64,000 bases of DNA from contig JAMWFC010000046.1 of assembly GCA_027475525.1 (NCBI GenBank), forward strand, positions 992,001 through 1,056,000, read 5' to 3'. Both the position numbers and the translations under genes were made by a program. Positions 43,381 to 55,002 of this stretch are shown piece after piece. Each line of letters begins with the position of its first letter. Positions within the stretch are counted from its first letter, which is position 1. The DNA comes from Macrolepiota albuminosa. Taxonomy: Eukaryota; Basidiomycota; Agaricomycetes; Agaricales; Agaricaceae. A model generated the notes under the pieces. The model had not been told where the DNA came from and made no database searches. It saw nothing but the letters and a program-made list of their open reading frames with translations.

Positions 43381-44167
43381 TCTCTTGGACAGTGGCACTA
43401 CTGGACTTTTCCTGGACACCAATTATGTGGAACAACACCAGCTCACTACCCAACCCCTCTCTCACCCTATTCTAGTCTATAACATTGATGGTACGCTCAA
43501 TGAAGCTGGATCTATCTGCTCAGTGATGGATTTAGTCCTTTGTTATCAGACTCATTCTGAGCATGCTGTCTTTGCGGTCACCAGTCTAGGAAAGCAGGAC
43601 ATGATACTTGGGTTCTCCTAGCTGCGTAATCACAATTCTAAGACTGACTGGGCCAAGGGTAAGGTGAGCATGAGCCGCTGCTCTCGACGGTGTTCCACAT
43701 GTGCCAAGGAAGTTAGAGAGGAGTGTAGAGAGTCAGTCTGTGAGTGTGCTGCTATCTGGGCTTGCCAAGTCAGACACCTCCCCTTTGCAGACCTCAACCT
43801 ACTGGATCCTCCCTCCTTGGCATTCTCTTATATAGAGGCCCTCTATGAGGACGTTTGAGGTGTAGTGAGTGAAGCCCAGATGGAAGATGGATGTGAGGGT
43901 GAATTTGGGTGTGCTCCTGACTCAGAGTCTCCAGACAAGGCTATCGAGACAGATGATAGGATTTATGCAACTATGTTATGACCTCCACCAATTGTAGCAG
44001 AGATCAAAGCTAGCCAAACTACTTCCCAGTGGCTAGCTCAGGCATTTGCTGCCAACTCTGCTTCTAAGTTATTCCGAGATGCAGTTCCTCATCACCTGCA
44101 AGACTTTGAGGATGTTTTCTCTAAGGCATCATTTGACCCCCTGCCAGAGCATAAGCAGTGGGACCAG
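43381..44167 (+). pseudogene. Chromovirus I protease region
   Basis: ALLDSGTTGLFLD at about 43380-43415 is an intact aspartic protease D-S-G-T motif. VTSLGKQDMILGF follows near 43590. A stop at 43619 and others separate it from the RT. Confidence 0.8.
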
Positions 44168-44890
44168 GTGATTGAGCTTACATCCAATGCTGAGCCCTCT
44201 AGCTGCAAGGTCTATCCTTTCTCTCCCAAAGAACAGGATGAGCTTGATGCCTTTTTGCAGGAGAATTTAGACTCTGGTCACATCTGTCCCTCAAAGTCTC
44301 CAATGGCCTCTCCAGTCTTCTTCATTAAGAAGGATGGATCTCTACATCTGGTTCAGGACTACCAAGTCTTGAATGCAATGACTATGAAGAATTGCTACCC
44401 CTTACCACTCATTTCAGAGCTGGTCAACAACCTCCGAGATGCATGCTACTTCACCAAGTTGGATGTCCACTGGGGCTACAACAATGTGCGCATCAAAGAA
44501 GGTGATGAGTAGAAGGCAGCATTCCAAACAAATTGTGGACTCTTTGAACCTCTGGTAATGTTCTTTGGCCTCACTAATAGCCCTGCCACCTTCCAGACCA
44601 TGATGAACAACATTTTCTGAGACCTCATAGCAGAAGGTGTTGTGTGTGTATACCTTGACAATATTCTCATCTATACCAAGACTCTAGAGGAGCATCTTTG
44701 GATTACACACATTGTACTGGAACGTCTTCACCAACACCAGCTTTATCTTAAGCCAGAGAAGTGTGAGTTTGAGCAGACTAAGGTTGAATATCTTGAACTG
44801 ATCATCTCTCATGGGATGGCTGAGATGGATCCAGTCAAGGTGGCCGGTGTGGCAGAGTGGTCAGAGCCTAAGAACAAGAAGGAGGTTTAG
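44168..44890 (+). pseudogene. Chromovirus I reverse transcriptase
   Basis: 44168-44512 holds the RT fingers (YPFSPKEQDELDAFLQENL; SPVFFIKKDGSLHLVQDYQVLN; KLDVHWGYNNVRI). After a TAG at 44510-44512, 44642-44890 holds the active-site loop Y-L-D-N (second Asp lost) and the thumb. Confidence 0.85.
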
Positions 44891-45583
44891 GCCTTTCTGG
44901 ATTTCACCAACTTCTACTGGAGGTTTATTCAGGATTTCTCACATCATGCCCAGCCCCTCTTTGATCTCACCACTAAGGACACTCCTTGGCAGTGGGACGC
45001 AGCACAGCAGACAGCCTTTGATGCCCTCAAACAGGCAGTCACTTCAAAGCCTGTCCTCCTATTCCCAGATGACGACTCTCCCTTCTGTGTGGAAGCTGAT
45101 AGCTCAGATTTTGCTACTGGAGCTGTCCTCTGTCAACAGTCAAGGGAGGATGGTAAGTGGCATTCTGTGGCTTTCTACTCCAAGAGTCTCAATGCCATGG
45201 AGCAAAATTATGAGATCCATGACAAGGAGATGCTGGCTATCATTCGGTCATTTGAGAAGTGGCAACATTTCCTTGAGGGTGCCAGGCATAAATTCAAGGT
45301 GTGGACTGATCACAAGAACTTAGAGTACTTTCAGATGGCCAAGAAACTTAACCACCGACAGGCTCAATGGTCCCTGTATCTAGCCAACTTTGACTTCCTT
45401 TTGCATCACAAACCTGGATGGAGCATGGGCAAGCCAGATGCACTTTCTAGGCAAGCAGACCATGGTTCAGAAGCCAGTGACAATGACAATATTGTACTCC
45501 TAAAGCCAGAACTATTTGTCATCCATGCTCTAAAAGGTGTGGTTGGCCAGAAAGAAGAAGTGAGCATCCTTCAAGACATCTGA
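44891..45583 (+). pseudogene. Chromovirus I RNase H
   Basis: Tether and RNase H in Ty3/gypsy style: CVEADSSDFATGAVLCQQ, YEIHDKEMLAIIRSFEKW, KVWTDHKNLEYF, KPDALSRQAD. It is mostly open in one frame from about 45089. A frame change precedes it near 45050. Confidence 0.87.
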
Positions 45584-45956
45584 TGAGGTAACTGGGAGGG
45601 CACTCAAGAAGATCTGGTAGCTAAGGCTGCTATGGCCTTGCATGCTCGAGAGAAAACTGGAGTGAAGTTGGTCCACACCAATAAGTGGTCTTTGAAGAAT
45701 GGTCTTCTCACCTTCCAGGGACGCATTTATGTTCCCAACCTGCCAGACCTCCAGAGGCGGATTGTGGAGCAGCATCATGACTCTTGAGTTGCAGGACATC
45801 CTGGCAGATGGAAGACACTGGAGCTGGTCTCGCAGAATTACTGGTGGCCCATCATGACTCTTGAGTTGCAGGACATCCTGGCAGATGGAAGACACTGGAG
45901 CTGGTCTCGCAGAATTACTGGTGGCCTCAAATGTCATGGTATATTGGCTCTTATAC
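45584..45956 (+). pseudogene. Chromovirus I integrase N-terminus
   Basis: Encodes the region before and including part of the HHCC finger (RRIVEQHHDS*VAGHPG-like, then YWWPQMSWYIGSYT). It is interrupted at 45956 by G2; the finger's C-x2-C (STCDLCLW) resumes at 55003. A 77-bp duplication lies within it. Confidence 0.8.
45773..45926. repeat. 77-bp direct duplication 8
   Basis: 45773-45849 is repeated at 45850-45926 inside the chromovirus I integrase. Confidence 0.9.
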
Positions 45957-46069
45957 TGTAACGGAGTCATCCGTATTACCATCAGCATCAACGACGCTAT
46001 AATCAATTAGTAGAGTATTACGTAAGACAACATCTTGTTTTCACTCTAAGTACTAGTCAATCCGATACT
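45957..46069 (+). mobile_element. Partial 5' LTR of G2
   Basis: 113 bp starting TGTAACGGAGTCATCC, matching the first 113 bp of the 166-bp 3' LTR with four or so transitions. The rest falls in the N gap. Confidence 0.9.
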
Positions 46070-46169
46070 NNNNNNNNNNNNNNNNNNNNNNNNNNNNNNN
46101 NNNNNNNNNNNNNNNNNNNNNNNNNNNNNNNNNNNNNNNNNNNNNNNNNNNNNNNNNNNNNNNNNNNNN
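46070..46169. other. Assembly gap of exactly 100 N
   Basis: Exactly 100 N, the usual placeholder for unknown length. The end of the G2 5' LTR, its primer-binding site and most of gag should lie here; by comparison with G1 about 2.5 kb may be missing. Confidence 0.95.
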
Positions 46170-46633
46170 AGTTGCCAGCAAAGGATAGTCGACCCTTTTC
46201 GGGTCAGAATCAAGTAGCACCGAGAGGAGTGGTGGCGCCTGTACCGTGTATAGCGGGCAAAACCGCCGGGGCTCCAGGAGCGGCCCAGAGAAGGCCTGCC
46301 GGGGATCCCTCAGCATGCTATAACTGTGGCAGGAGTGGGCATTTTGCTAAGGAGTGTCCCGCCCCTCCTAAGGCACACATCTGAGCGGCCCATACGGCTG
46401 CGGCACCTAGCGATGTCGTTAGTGACGACGAGGACAACGAGATCGTTGAGGAAGCGGAGGAAGAACCGCAGGTAGAGGCTGACAGGTTGGAAGTGGATGA
46501 CGCCAAGAGCGTCCAGATTGATGGCAATGAATACGTCGCAGTGGATGTGTACGACAGCGACTACTATGCTCGTGATGACGAGGAGGAACACCTGTTTGCA
46601 CTGACGGAGTGCCGTGGAGATCAGTGCGTCTGA
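46170..46633 (+). pseudogene. G2 Gag C-terminus
   Basis: Zinc knuckle CYNCGRSGHFAKEC (C-x2-C-x4-H-x4-C) at about 46315-46360. An acidic stretch follows, rich in E and D. TGA codons at 46382-46384 and 46631-46633 lie in frame with the downstream pol. The counterpart in G1 is 19140-19500 (minus). Most of Gag lies in the gap. Confidence 0.85.
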
Positions 46634-48295
46634 ATGAGACGCGTAACTCTGCAGAAGGCAACTAGTAAGTTGCAGCGGCCACGCTATACTCCCGAAGAGA
46701 AGGAGTGCCTGGTCACGTATGTTGATGTCAATGGACATCTGGCATGGACGTTGTGGGACTCCGGGAGTACCACTACGGGCATTACGCCCCAGTTTGCTCA
46801 CGTCAACACGATTCGCGTTCATGAACTGGAGGAGCCCTTGATGCTCCAGCTGGGGACTGTGGGGAGTCGCGCTATGGTGCAGTTTGGCGTGGAGGTGAGA
46901 ATAAAGATGTCAGGAACGTCGACGAAAGAATACGTGGATATAGCAAATTTTGATCGCTATGACATGATTATCGGTACGCCGTTCATGCGTAAGAACAAGG
47001 TGTCGCTGGATTTCGTGAACGACATGGTCGTTGTGAATGGTACGCCTCTGAAGGCGGAGAAAGTGGTGTTGAACGATACAGATGGTCGTTTGAGGCGCTA
47101 TCGCGCAACTGAAAAGCGGCGTGATGAGCGCAACTGACTAGATGGTCGCAGGAGAGCGACTGTACAGGAGGTGGAGGACAAACAGGCCCCACTGAAAAGC
47201 CTGCCGGCTGATTCGCTGGCTATACTGATGACTGAGGAAGAGTTTCAAGGAACTCTGAAGAAGGGGAAGCACCCGGATGTGACTGGGTGTACCAATGGAA
47301 AGCCTAAACAGGCTGTGCAGTGCAAGAATGAGCGTAGTAAACGCGTGGTGGAGTCGCTGGAATGCCAGCCGACTAGCTCTCAAGTGAAGGTTGAGGATCT
47401 TGTCAAGGACGAGATATACAGTACGATGGGAACTGTGGGTAGCACTAGGTCGCTAATGGATCGACCAGTGCCTCGGCCAGGAGTGCAATGGGTGTATGAC
47501 CCACGAATGCCACGGGAGTGGAATGAGTTGGTAGCGTCAATGGTGACGCAGGCTATGGGAAGTGGGCAAGCGACCCAGACGGGAGAAGTGTACCGTCACG
47601 CACAAGAGGACGAGATCTCCAAAACATCGGATATTGTATTTGATGGATTCTCGCTGAAGGCGAGAAGTGTGCAGTCATCAGCGAGTACGACGAGGAAACA
47701 ACCGGTTGTAAGGTTGAATCCGGGAGACCTCACAGAGGAGCACGTACGTGCCTTACGGGAGCGATTTGAACCAAAGGTTCAACCGCATATAGCACGCGTA
47801 GCCAAAGGAAAAGGCAAGGCTTTGAGCCTTACAGAGGAGGATATTCCTTGACTGCGCCAGCAATGGCAACAGGAGTTCGCTGATATCGTCAATGGAATGA
47901 AGGAGGAGCTTCCTCCATGGCGGGAGGTTAATCATGAGATCAACCTCATTGACAATAACAAGCAGTACAAGTATCATTTGCCTCGCTGCCCGCGAGCACT
48001 TCAGGATCAACTTCGTGAAAAGACGAATAGATACATAAATGTGAAGTGGTGGGAACCACGACCAGCGGTGCAAGCTGCACCATTGCTTTGTATCCCCAAG
48101 AAGGATGGAATGTTACGGACGGCATTGGATGCGCGACAGCGCAATGATAATACCGTCAAGGATGTAACACCTCTTCCAGATCAGGAAGTGATACGAGAAG
48201 ATGTCACGACAGCGAAGTATCAGTCGAAAATCGACCTCACAGACGCGTACAAACAGGTTCGCATCCGCAAAGAGGATATACCGAAGACACTGTTC

Positions 48296-48449
48296 TCGTC
48301 CCTGATGGGGACGTTCGTGAGTAACATCATGCAGATTGGTGATTGTAATGCACCAGCGACATTTCAGAGGTTTCGTCCCTGATGGGGACGTTCGTGAGTA
48401 ACATCATGCAGATTGGTGATTGTAATGCACCAGCAACATTTCAGAGGTT
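48296..48449. repeat. 77-bp direct duplication 9
   Basis: 48296-48372 is repeated at 48373-48449, breaking the G2 RT frame. The copies differ once (G at 48358, A at 48435). Confidence 0.9.
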
Positions 48450-49213
48450 AATGACCTCAATCTTCCGAGATGTAATCAGGAAGTTTATGCACGTCTATTT
48501 AGACGATATATTCATATTTTCTGACTCCATTGAGGAGCATGAGCAGCACCTACGAGTCGTATTTGAACGACTACGGAAGGCCAGCCTCTATCTCAAATGG
48601 AAGAAGTGCGAGTTGTATGCAACGAGTATAGATTGTCTCGGTCACGTCATTGACGAGAAGGGCATTCATCCTGATACGGATAAGCTCGACCGAATCCGAG
48701 AGTGGCGTACTCCATGCACATATAATGATATCCAACGATTTGTCGGACTGGTGAACTATATTGGCAATTTCTTGCCAGACATCACTGCATACACTGGGCC
48801 ACTTATGGCCATGACCCAGAATGGGTCACCGTTTCATTGGAGACCACTACATCAGCGGTGTTTTGAGATGATTAAGCGCATATGCGCAAAAACGCCAGTC
48901 ATCCGGCCAATTGACCCACGCATCGACGAGCCCATCTGGCTCATTTGCGATGCGTCGAAGACTGGGGTTGGGGCCATGTTTGGCCAGGGTAAAACATGGC
49001 AGACTTGCCGACCAGCGGGATTTATGTCCCGTAAATTCACTGCTGCTCAGCAGAATTATGCTGTGCACGAGTTAGAAACACTCGCAATCCTGGAAGCCCT
49101 CCTAAAGTGGGAGGATAAACTGATGGGATATAAGATCCATATTATCACGGATCACAAAGCACTAGAGTTCTTCAAGACTCAGGTGCACCTGTCTCCGCGA
49201 CAACGTCGCTGGA

Positions 49214-49367
49214 TCGACTACATGTCGCGGTACCAGTTTGACATCACCTATGTAAAAGGTGAATTGAACAAAGTGGCGGATTGCCTGTCTTCGACTACAT
49301 GTCGCGGTACCAGTTTGACATCACCTATGTAAAAGGTGAATTGAACAAAGTGGCGGATTGCCTGTCT
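49214..49367. repeat. 77-bp direct duplication 10
   Basis: 49214-49290 is repeated at 49291-49367, breaking the G2 RNase H frame. Confidence 0.9.
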
Positions 49368-49583
49368 CGATATTTCGAGAGTGATACTCGAGATGACGTC
49401 CATGACGCGCATGACTATGTCCAGGCGGACAAACGTATTGACCCAGAGGGCGAGGATTTGCCTCTGCATTGATTCCATGAAATCAGGGAACATAGGGTCG
49501 AGTTACATGCCATGCGAGCGCAGGAAACACATCGCAGTAAGCGACTGCAGGAACAGCGAGAGACTTGAGATATCGAAGCCCAG

Positions 49584-49737
49584 GTGCTAGTGGATCATGA
49601 GGTCCCTCAGCCACGTGAAGAGACGAGGCAAGAGGTGCCTATGAGAGGTACTGATATGACGTGCTAGTGGATCATGAGGTCCCTCAGCCACGTGAAGAGA
49701 CGAGGCAAGAGGTGCCTATGAGAGGTACTGATATGAC
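49584..49737. repeat. 77-bp direct duplication 11
   Basis: 49584-49660 is repeated at 49661-49737 in the G2 RNase H-integrase linker. Confidence 0.9.
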
Positions 49738-51271
49738 GCTTCAGCAAGCGCTGGAGTCACAGGACCATACGCCTGCACCGGCCGACTTAGGCAATGCGCA
49801 ATTCCGCACACGTATCCAGCAAGGATACAAGGATGATAATCTCTTCGTAGAGATTCTGAACAATATCCAAGCGCATCCACGCTTCAGGATGGAGCAGCAG
49901 CTCGTCTACCTTACCAGACCCACGGGGTCCAAAGTCATCTGCATTCCCCAGGAGAGGTCGTTGATTACGACTATCCTGGACCAGGCCCATAGAGTAGTGG
50001 GCCACTTCGGAACTCAGAAAACGCTGGACTATGTGCGATGCTGGTACTGGTGGCCGCAAATGGCCAAAGAGACGAGCCAATTCTGCTCGACATGCGAGCT
50101 ATGTCAACAGTCGAAAGTATCGACTTTGAAGCCACCGGGAAAGCTGCATTCGCTACCCATACCGGTCAAACCTTGGGATTCGATTGGGATGGACTTTATA
50201 GGTCCGTTCCCTGAGTCGAAAGGCTTTAACTACCTGTGGGTAGTGATCTGCAGAATGACCAGTATGGTCCATCTCATTCCAGTGAGAACCACCATGACCG
50301 CGTCAGACTTGTCGTGGATCTATCTCAAGGAGATAGTACGTCTCCATGGACTGCCCAGCTCGATCGTGAGCGATCGAGATGCTAAGTTTACTTCCAAATG
50401 GTGGAAGGAGTTGCACAAGCTGCTAGGAGCAAAGTTGCTCATGTCGACATTGTTTCATCCGCAAATGGATGGTCAAACGGAACGTGCGAATAGAAATATC
50501 GCGCAAATCTTGCGAGCGTTCGTACGTCCTGATCAGAAGGACTGGGTGGATAGATGTCCACTCGTGGAACTCACGATAAACGCAAGTATATCAGAAACCA
50601 CAGGGTACTCACCCTTTGAACTCAACAATGGCTACATGCCATCCATGATTCGTGAACTTCGTACGGACGAAGTTATTCATGTGGGAGTCAAGCAGTTTGC
50701 GTGCAACGCGCTAAGGAAACTGGCAGATGCCCATGACGCGATTATAGAATCGCATGTGTGGCAAACCAAACATGTGAATAATCGCAGACGTGATGAGCCG
50801 GATATCGAGAAAGGGAGCCTAGTGTACCTTTCGACGAAGAACTTGAACCTGCCGAAAGGCAGGGCGAGCAAGCTGTGTCCAAAATGGATTGGACCATATA
50901 AGGTCCTTGAGGTGGAACCGAGCACGTCTAACTACGTGCTGGAACTACCCCAGGCGCTGCAAGCGCGCAGGATAGTGCCCAAGTTTCACGTGTCGCTATT
51001 GCGACCGTATATGGCCAGTAGTGATGCGCTATTTCCTAATCGCGCAACGCCGGAGCCGTATGACTTTGGAACTGGCAATGACCAGGAGTGGTTTGTAGAT
51101 GACCTCATCGGTCACCGGTGGACAAAAGGAAACCTCGAATTCGAGGTGAGGTGGAGCTTAGGTGATACTACCTGGGAACCACTCGTGAACTGCAGAGACC
51201 TTGCAGCGATGGACAGGTACCTAGAGTTGCAGGGCGTGAAACACCCTCAACAGCTAGCAAAATGCGCATAA
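49661..51271 (+). CDS. G2 integrase with chromodomain (open part of pol)
   Basis: An open 536-aa stretch that is the end of G2 gag-pol rather than a separate gene; its apparent start is set by a duplication. HHCC finger: VVGHFGTQKTLDYVR and C-x2-C in FCSTCELCQQS. Catalytic core: GMDFIGPFP (D), VSDRDAKFTSKWW (D), DGQTERANRN (E), so all three DDE residues are present. Then KWIGPYKVLEVEPS (GPY/F type) and a chromodomain with FVDDLIGHRW and VRWSLGDTTWEP. It ends TAA. Chromodomain integrases often target heterochromatin by binding histone marks (family knowledge). Confidence 0.9.
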   Translation: MLVDHEVPQPREETRQEVPMRGTDMTLQQALESQDHTPAPADLGNAQFRTRIQQGYKDDNLFVEILNNIQAHPRFRMEQQLVYLTRPTGSKVICIPQERSLITTILDQAHRVVGHFGTQKTLDYVRCWYWWPQMAKETSQFCSTCELCQQSKVSTLKPPGKLHSLPIPVKPWDSIGMDFIGPFPESKGFNYLWVVICRMTSMVHLIPVRTTMTASDLSWIYLKEIVRLHGLPSSIVSDRDAKFTSKWWKELHKLLGAKLLMSTLFHPQMDGQTERANRNIAQILRAFVRPDQKDWVDRCPLVELTINASISETTGYSPFELNNGYMPSMIRELRTDEVIHVGVKQFACNALRKLADAHDAIIESHVWQTKHVNNRRRDEPDIEKGSLVYLSTKNLNLPKGRASKLCPKWIGPYKVLEVEPSTSNYVLELPQALQARRIVPKFHVSLLRPYMASSDALFPNRATPEPYDFGTGNDQEWFVDDLIGHRWTKGNLEFEVRWSLGDTTWEPLVNCRDLAAMDRYLELQGVKHPQQLAKCA

Positions 51272-51501
51272 TGCACGTGGGGTGGTGGAATGTGGACGAA
51301 GTCCACTTTGATGGCCAGTGAATAACCAGGTGGCTACTAATTGTGGTTACTGTTTGTGACCATTTATGCGACTATGATCGCCGGTGAGAGGCCGGGTGGC
51401 GTGTATTTGTGGCTGTTTACACCACTAGCGGAGTTGGGAGATTGTTTTTTTTTCCTTCTTTTCTCAAGTCCCAATACACGTAGTCTACGTGTTTAGCGAA
51501 A

Positions 51502-54438
51502 ATGGCCTATTGGGGGCCGCAAAATACTGATCAGAGCCGGCAAGGCTCTAGTGGAGGGGGGAGACCCCCGAATATACAAGTGTCAACTCAGTACCCGAGG
51601 CAGCCGCCATATCCGGCGGCAAGCCAGTTTCAGTCAGCGGTGGCCTATCCAGGCCGTGATGAGCCGCTTCCATATCAGACGCCCCTCCACTCGCAAGAGA
51701 TGGAGGTCGATGATGAAGGGCGCTATGGGCGCCCGGAGGACAGCACGCGCCGCGAGCGCTATTATCAGGAACCGTTGTCACGTCCAACTGCGTCATATCT
51801 GATGTATGCGGGTGTGGTGACGGGGCCGCTGTCAGTACCATGGGCGCACCGGCCCGTGAAAGAGTCATATGGGGAGCCTGCGCCACAAGTGCAGAGTGTA
51901 GCTGGGTCAGACGTGCTGTTGGGCAGACTGGAAGCAGCGGGACAGCCAGTCCCTGCAACTGCGTCCTTTCTGCAAGACAGCTTGGCCGTAATGGTAATGG
52001 AGGGGCTGCTCGACCAGATCGAGCTGATGAAGAGGCAGCGCGTTGCAGCGCTGGAGCAGATCGAACGCGCTTCTAAGCGCAAAATCGCCACGAGTGAGGA
52101 ATCGACCGCTGAGGTCAAGAGGGCTAGATATCAGCCCAGTCGACCGGTCGCTCCTCCACAGGCAAGGATGCCGTCGGAAGCGCAATTCGCGCGCCATGAG
52201 CAGCCTCCTCAGCCCGTGGCTTCGTCATTGCGGCTACCCGAGTCGGGCCCGCAGGCCTCGTCAGAGTCGCTGGCTGCCGTCAGTGAACCCTTGGCAGGTC
52301 TGTCCTTGGGTCAGCGGGAAGCCGCATCATCTCGGGCCCCACCTAGGGGGTCCAAACCCGTCGCTGTGGCGCCAAGAGCGCCCGTTACTGTTACTCCTCG
52401 CGCTGGGCCTGGAGGGAATACTCTGGCGCGAAATGCGCCTGCCCCTCCGGTGGCTCAGCCACAACCAGAATCGTCCGCCCTGACCAAGTCGGGGCCGTCT
52501 CGTCAGCGCCGTGGCCGCAAGCCGCCTCTCGATGCCTCCAAATTGGAGGTTATACTCTTTCCTGCTGGCATTCCCGCACGAGCAGGAGAAGTCCAGATGT
52601 TGTTCATGTTGCTGGTGTTTGTACCGGCCCCACCAGCAAAGTATCCCGTGGTCGTCTTGACCCCAGACCCCCGTACGCCGGAGCAGTATGATGGTCTGGT
52701 GGCGACCTCGAGGGGGAAGACTAGGCCTGATAAAGGCAAAAAACCAGTACCATCCCTGTCCGACGAGAGCGACTATGGAGAGTCGAGCTCGGAGCAGGAG
52801 GAGGACAGGGAGGAGGGGGAATCGGCCGCAGACCGATTCCAACGAGTAGCACGCAATAAGCGCATTGCAAAGAAAAAGGCGATTCACGCCAAGGAGCTAA
52901 AGGCCCAGAAGTCGAGGGCCGAGGATGAATGTTCAGGGAGGATCCCTGATGGCTTGGGGGTGAAGGTGTGGGGTCCGCTCGATATCGAGCGAATGAACTC
53001 GTGCTTTAGAGGAGCACTCAGCCATTGCACCTATTATTCGTATGCCACGAATACGGTGTTGATGGGAGCTGACGCCAATAGAGCGGCGTCATATGAATAT
53101 TCCTCTGGCCATCCTGCCCACATCCCGGGCACGATTGTGTATAAGCACGCCCCACGCGGTCTTCCCCGCACTCCTCTAGAGCTGGACCGGCTCTACAAGT
53201 ATTACGCCAATGTACACGTTCCGCGTCGCGACAGAATCGTCGCGTATATGTTGATCACAGAGCTCCAGATGTTTGCGCAGCGAACAGTGGAGGCTCTGCA
53301 TGATCGAACCATGCAGCTCCTGATGAAGGAGCCTCAGTATCAGGAACTCGTCAACCCGATGCAGGGCCCTGACGACCTCGCTCTTGTCGAGCGACGACAC
53401 ATTCCGGGGCGCTTTTTGCGCACAAAAGACGATGGCACCACGGCGTTGCACGTAATGCGCGCTCAGGATCCAGCCACCCCGTTCGACCTTGACCAACTGG
53501 CGCAGTACACGCTGGTCTTTGGCCGACCTGGGTTGGAAAATACCTATCAAGGTATCGCCGTGGATCATGCCTATCGCATGCACTGGCGGACCCTCTTTGG
53601 GTTCACCCTATGTCGAGCATTGTGCGCTAACAGTGCAGCCAAGCCGGTGATCGTACGGCGCATGACCCTCGTCGTGGCCTGTCCAGGGCTTTATTGAGAG
53701 GCGATTGCCTCATATGATGCCATGTTCCCCAAGCAGCCATTTGAGCCCCAACGTGGGCCGCAGCTCGAAATCCACCAAGTTCACGTGCCTGACGACCATG
53801 CACGGAACTTCTCCGACGACGACGCGTTACGCATCCTTTTACACAACTGGATTCCGCTGGAATGGGTGGACCACGCATACACGTACGGCGTAGTCTTCCT
53901 GGAACAGCAGTTCCATTCCCCCACGATGTCTATGGACATCTTTAAGCAGGTCGATGACGAGCGCATGGAGCGCCTCTCCAAGTATGGCACCCCCACCGCA
54001 ATCCCGCAATGGGATGGATGGCGGGAGATGACTGAAGACAATCACTATCGTCTGATGTTCAAGCACCACGAGGAGAGCAAGCTCCCAGAAAACCCTGAGG
54101 CCAACGGCCTCTATTACTTGATTGGCATGGACCCGAATCGGGTCAACCTCCTAAAACGCTCGGCAGCGCATGACCTGCCATCAGCGGACATGGACCCAGG
54201 CTGGGTCAATCTCCTGTCACGCACGGCAGAGCAGGGTACACTTACCACCACCGCTTCAGCAATTAATGTCGCACTAACAGAGCCTATGGTGGTAGACACG
54301 CCTGCAGTCGAGGGGCCTATAACCCCACCGAGGACGGAATCGGCGCCTCCCCCTCCCGCGATTAACGTCGCACTGGAGGAGGAGGCAATGGTGACTGAGA
54401 CGGGCGCTGTCGCAGGAGCATCATCATCCGGGTCCTAG
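51502..54438 (+). pseudogene. G2 ORF3, conserved protein of unknown function after pol
   Basis: One frame of 979 codons from the ATG at 51502 to TAG at 54436-54438, broken only by TGA at 53695-53697. That TGA sits in the motif CPGLY-stop-EAIASY, where G1 reads WPGLYKEAV. It starts 230 bp after the pol stop. The N-terminus is Gln/Pro/Ser-rich. A conserved segment, VPATASFLQD then KRARYQPS, is near residues 150-215. A basic stretch (KRIAKKKAIHAKELKAQKS) is near residues 450-475. The C-terminal half has GRIPDGLGVKVW, VDHAYTYGVVFL, YGTPTAIPQWDGWRE and GLYYLIGMD, matching G1 ORF3 in order and spacing. No membrane segment or catalytic motif was recognised. Function unknown. Confidence 0.85.
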
Positions 54439-54836
54439 ACCCTTGTATACATTATTGTGTATGTACCTCTGAGTATTTAACTCAAGCCATTTCAGCTGAT
54501 ATGCACTATAGAGTCGCGTGTAGATACAGCGGACCCAGAGGAGGGGTCATCTTTTTTTTGTTTTCTATATTTTTTATATACATACCATTGGCTATCTACT
54601 GCTGGCGCCCCCTGCGCCCATGTCTGATAAGGACTGCTTTCTATTGTGTCCAGCCGACACATCTCCATGGCGCATGAGTGCTAACGCCTTGCAGCCACGC
54701 CATACGCGTGCATTCATCCGTTGTTGCACTCCCGTGCATCTTTCATCTCTGCTGCACTACCGTGCATCTTTCATCTCGCTCTACCTCCCTTTCTCAAGAC
54801 CGAGTATTCGGTCTCATTGGGGGGTATGTAACGGAG
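54439..54836 (+). other. G2 3' untranslated region with polypurine tract
   Basis: There is no conserved coding sequence between ORF3 and the 3' LTR. GGGGGGTA just before 54837 is the likely polypurine tract. Confidence 0.6.
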
Positions 54837-55002
54837 TCATCCATATTACCATCAGCGTCAACGACACTATAATCAATTAGTAGAGTATTACGTAAGACAA
54901 CATCTTGTTTTCACTCTAAGTACTAGTCAATCCGATACTGCGGTCTGATTTAGCACTTGTGTGATACACACAAGATAGTTCTAACCTGTAACTCCGGTTA
55001 CA
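54837..55002 (+). mobile_element. 3' LTR of G2 (166 bp)
   Basis: Starts TGTAACGGAGTC and ends CTCCGGTTACA. TATAC follows. It is not recognisably related to the G1 LTR apart from the termini. Confidence 0.93.

Larger units (their letters stand above)
46634..49660 (+). pseudogene. G2 protease, RT and RNase H
   Basis: Protease with DSGSTTTGITPQFAHV at about 46757. A linker follows (47171-47851, TGA at 47135-47137 and 47849-47851). RT from 47897 has an intact Y-L-D-D at 48496-48507; RNase H follows to about 49370. Two 77-bp duplications (48296-48449, 49214-49367) shift the frame, and a third at 49584-49737 returns it. Their total of 231 bp is a multiple of three. TGA codons at about 49470 and 49566 replace arginine positions; G1 has CGA at the first. 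Without the duplications, gag-pol is one frame, as in G1. Confidence 0.88.
45957..55002 (+). mobile_element. Ty3/gypsy chromodomain element G2 with ORF3, nested in chromovirus I
   Basis: 5' LTR from 45957 (interrupted by the N gap) and 3' LTR at 54837-55002. The target duplication TATAC lies at 45952-45956 and 55003-55007. Removing the element restores the integrase HHCC finger of chromovirus I. Gag-pol and ORF3 are homologous to those of G1, but the LTRs are different. CpG-rich and recent. Seven in-frame TGA codons and three 77-bp duplications break the frames. Confidence 0.92.

Noticed and set aside
48382..49332. Separate 316-aa RT gene in G2
   Set aside because: Its start and end are created by two 77-bp duplications; it is the middle of gag-pol.
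51548..52887. Long minus-strand frames opposite G2 ORF3
   Set aside because: They are shadows of a GC-rich coding strand; the conserved motifs are on plus.
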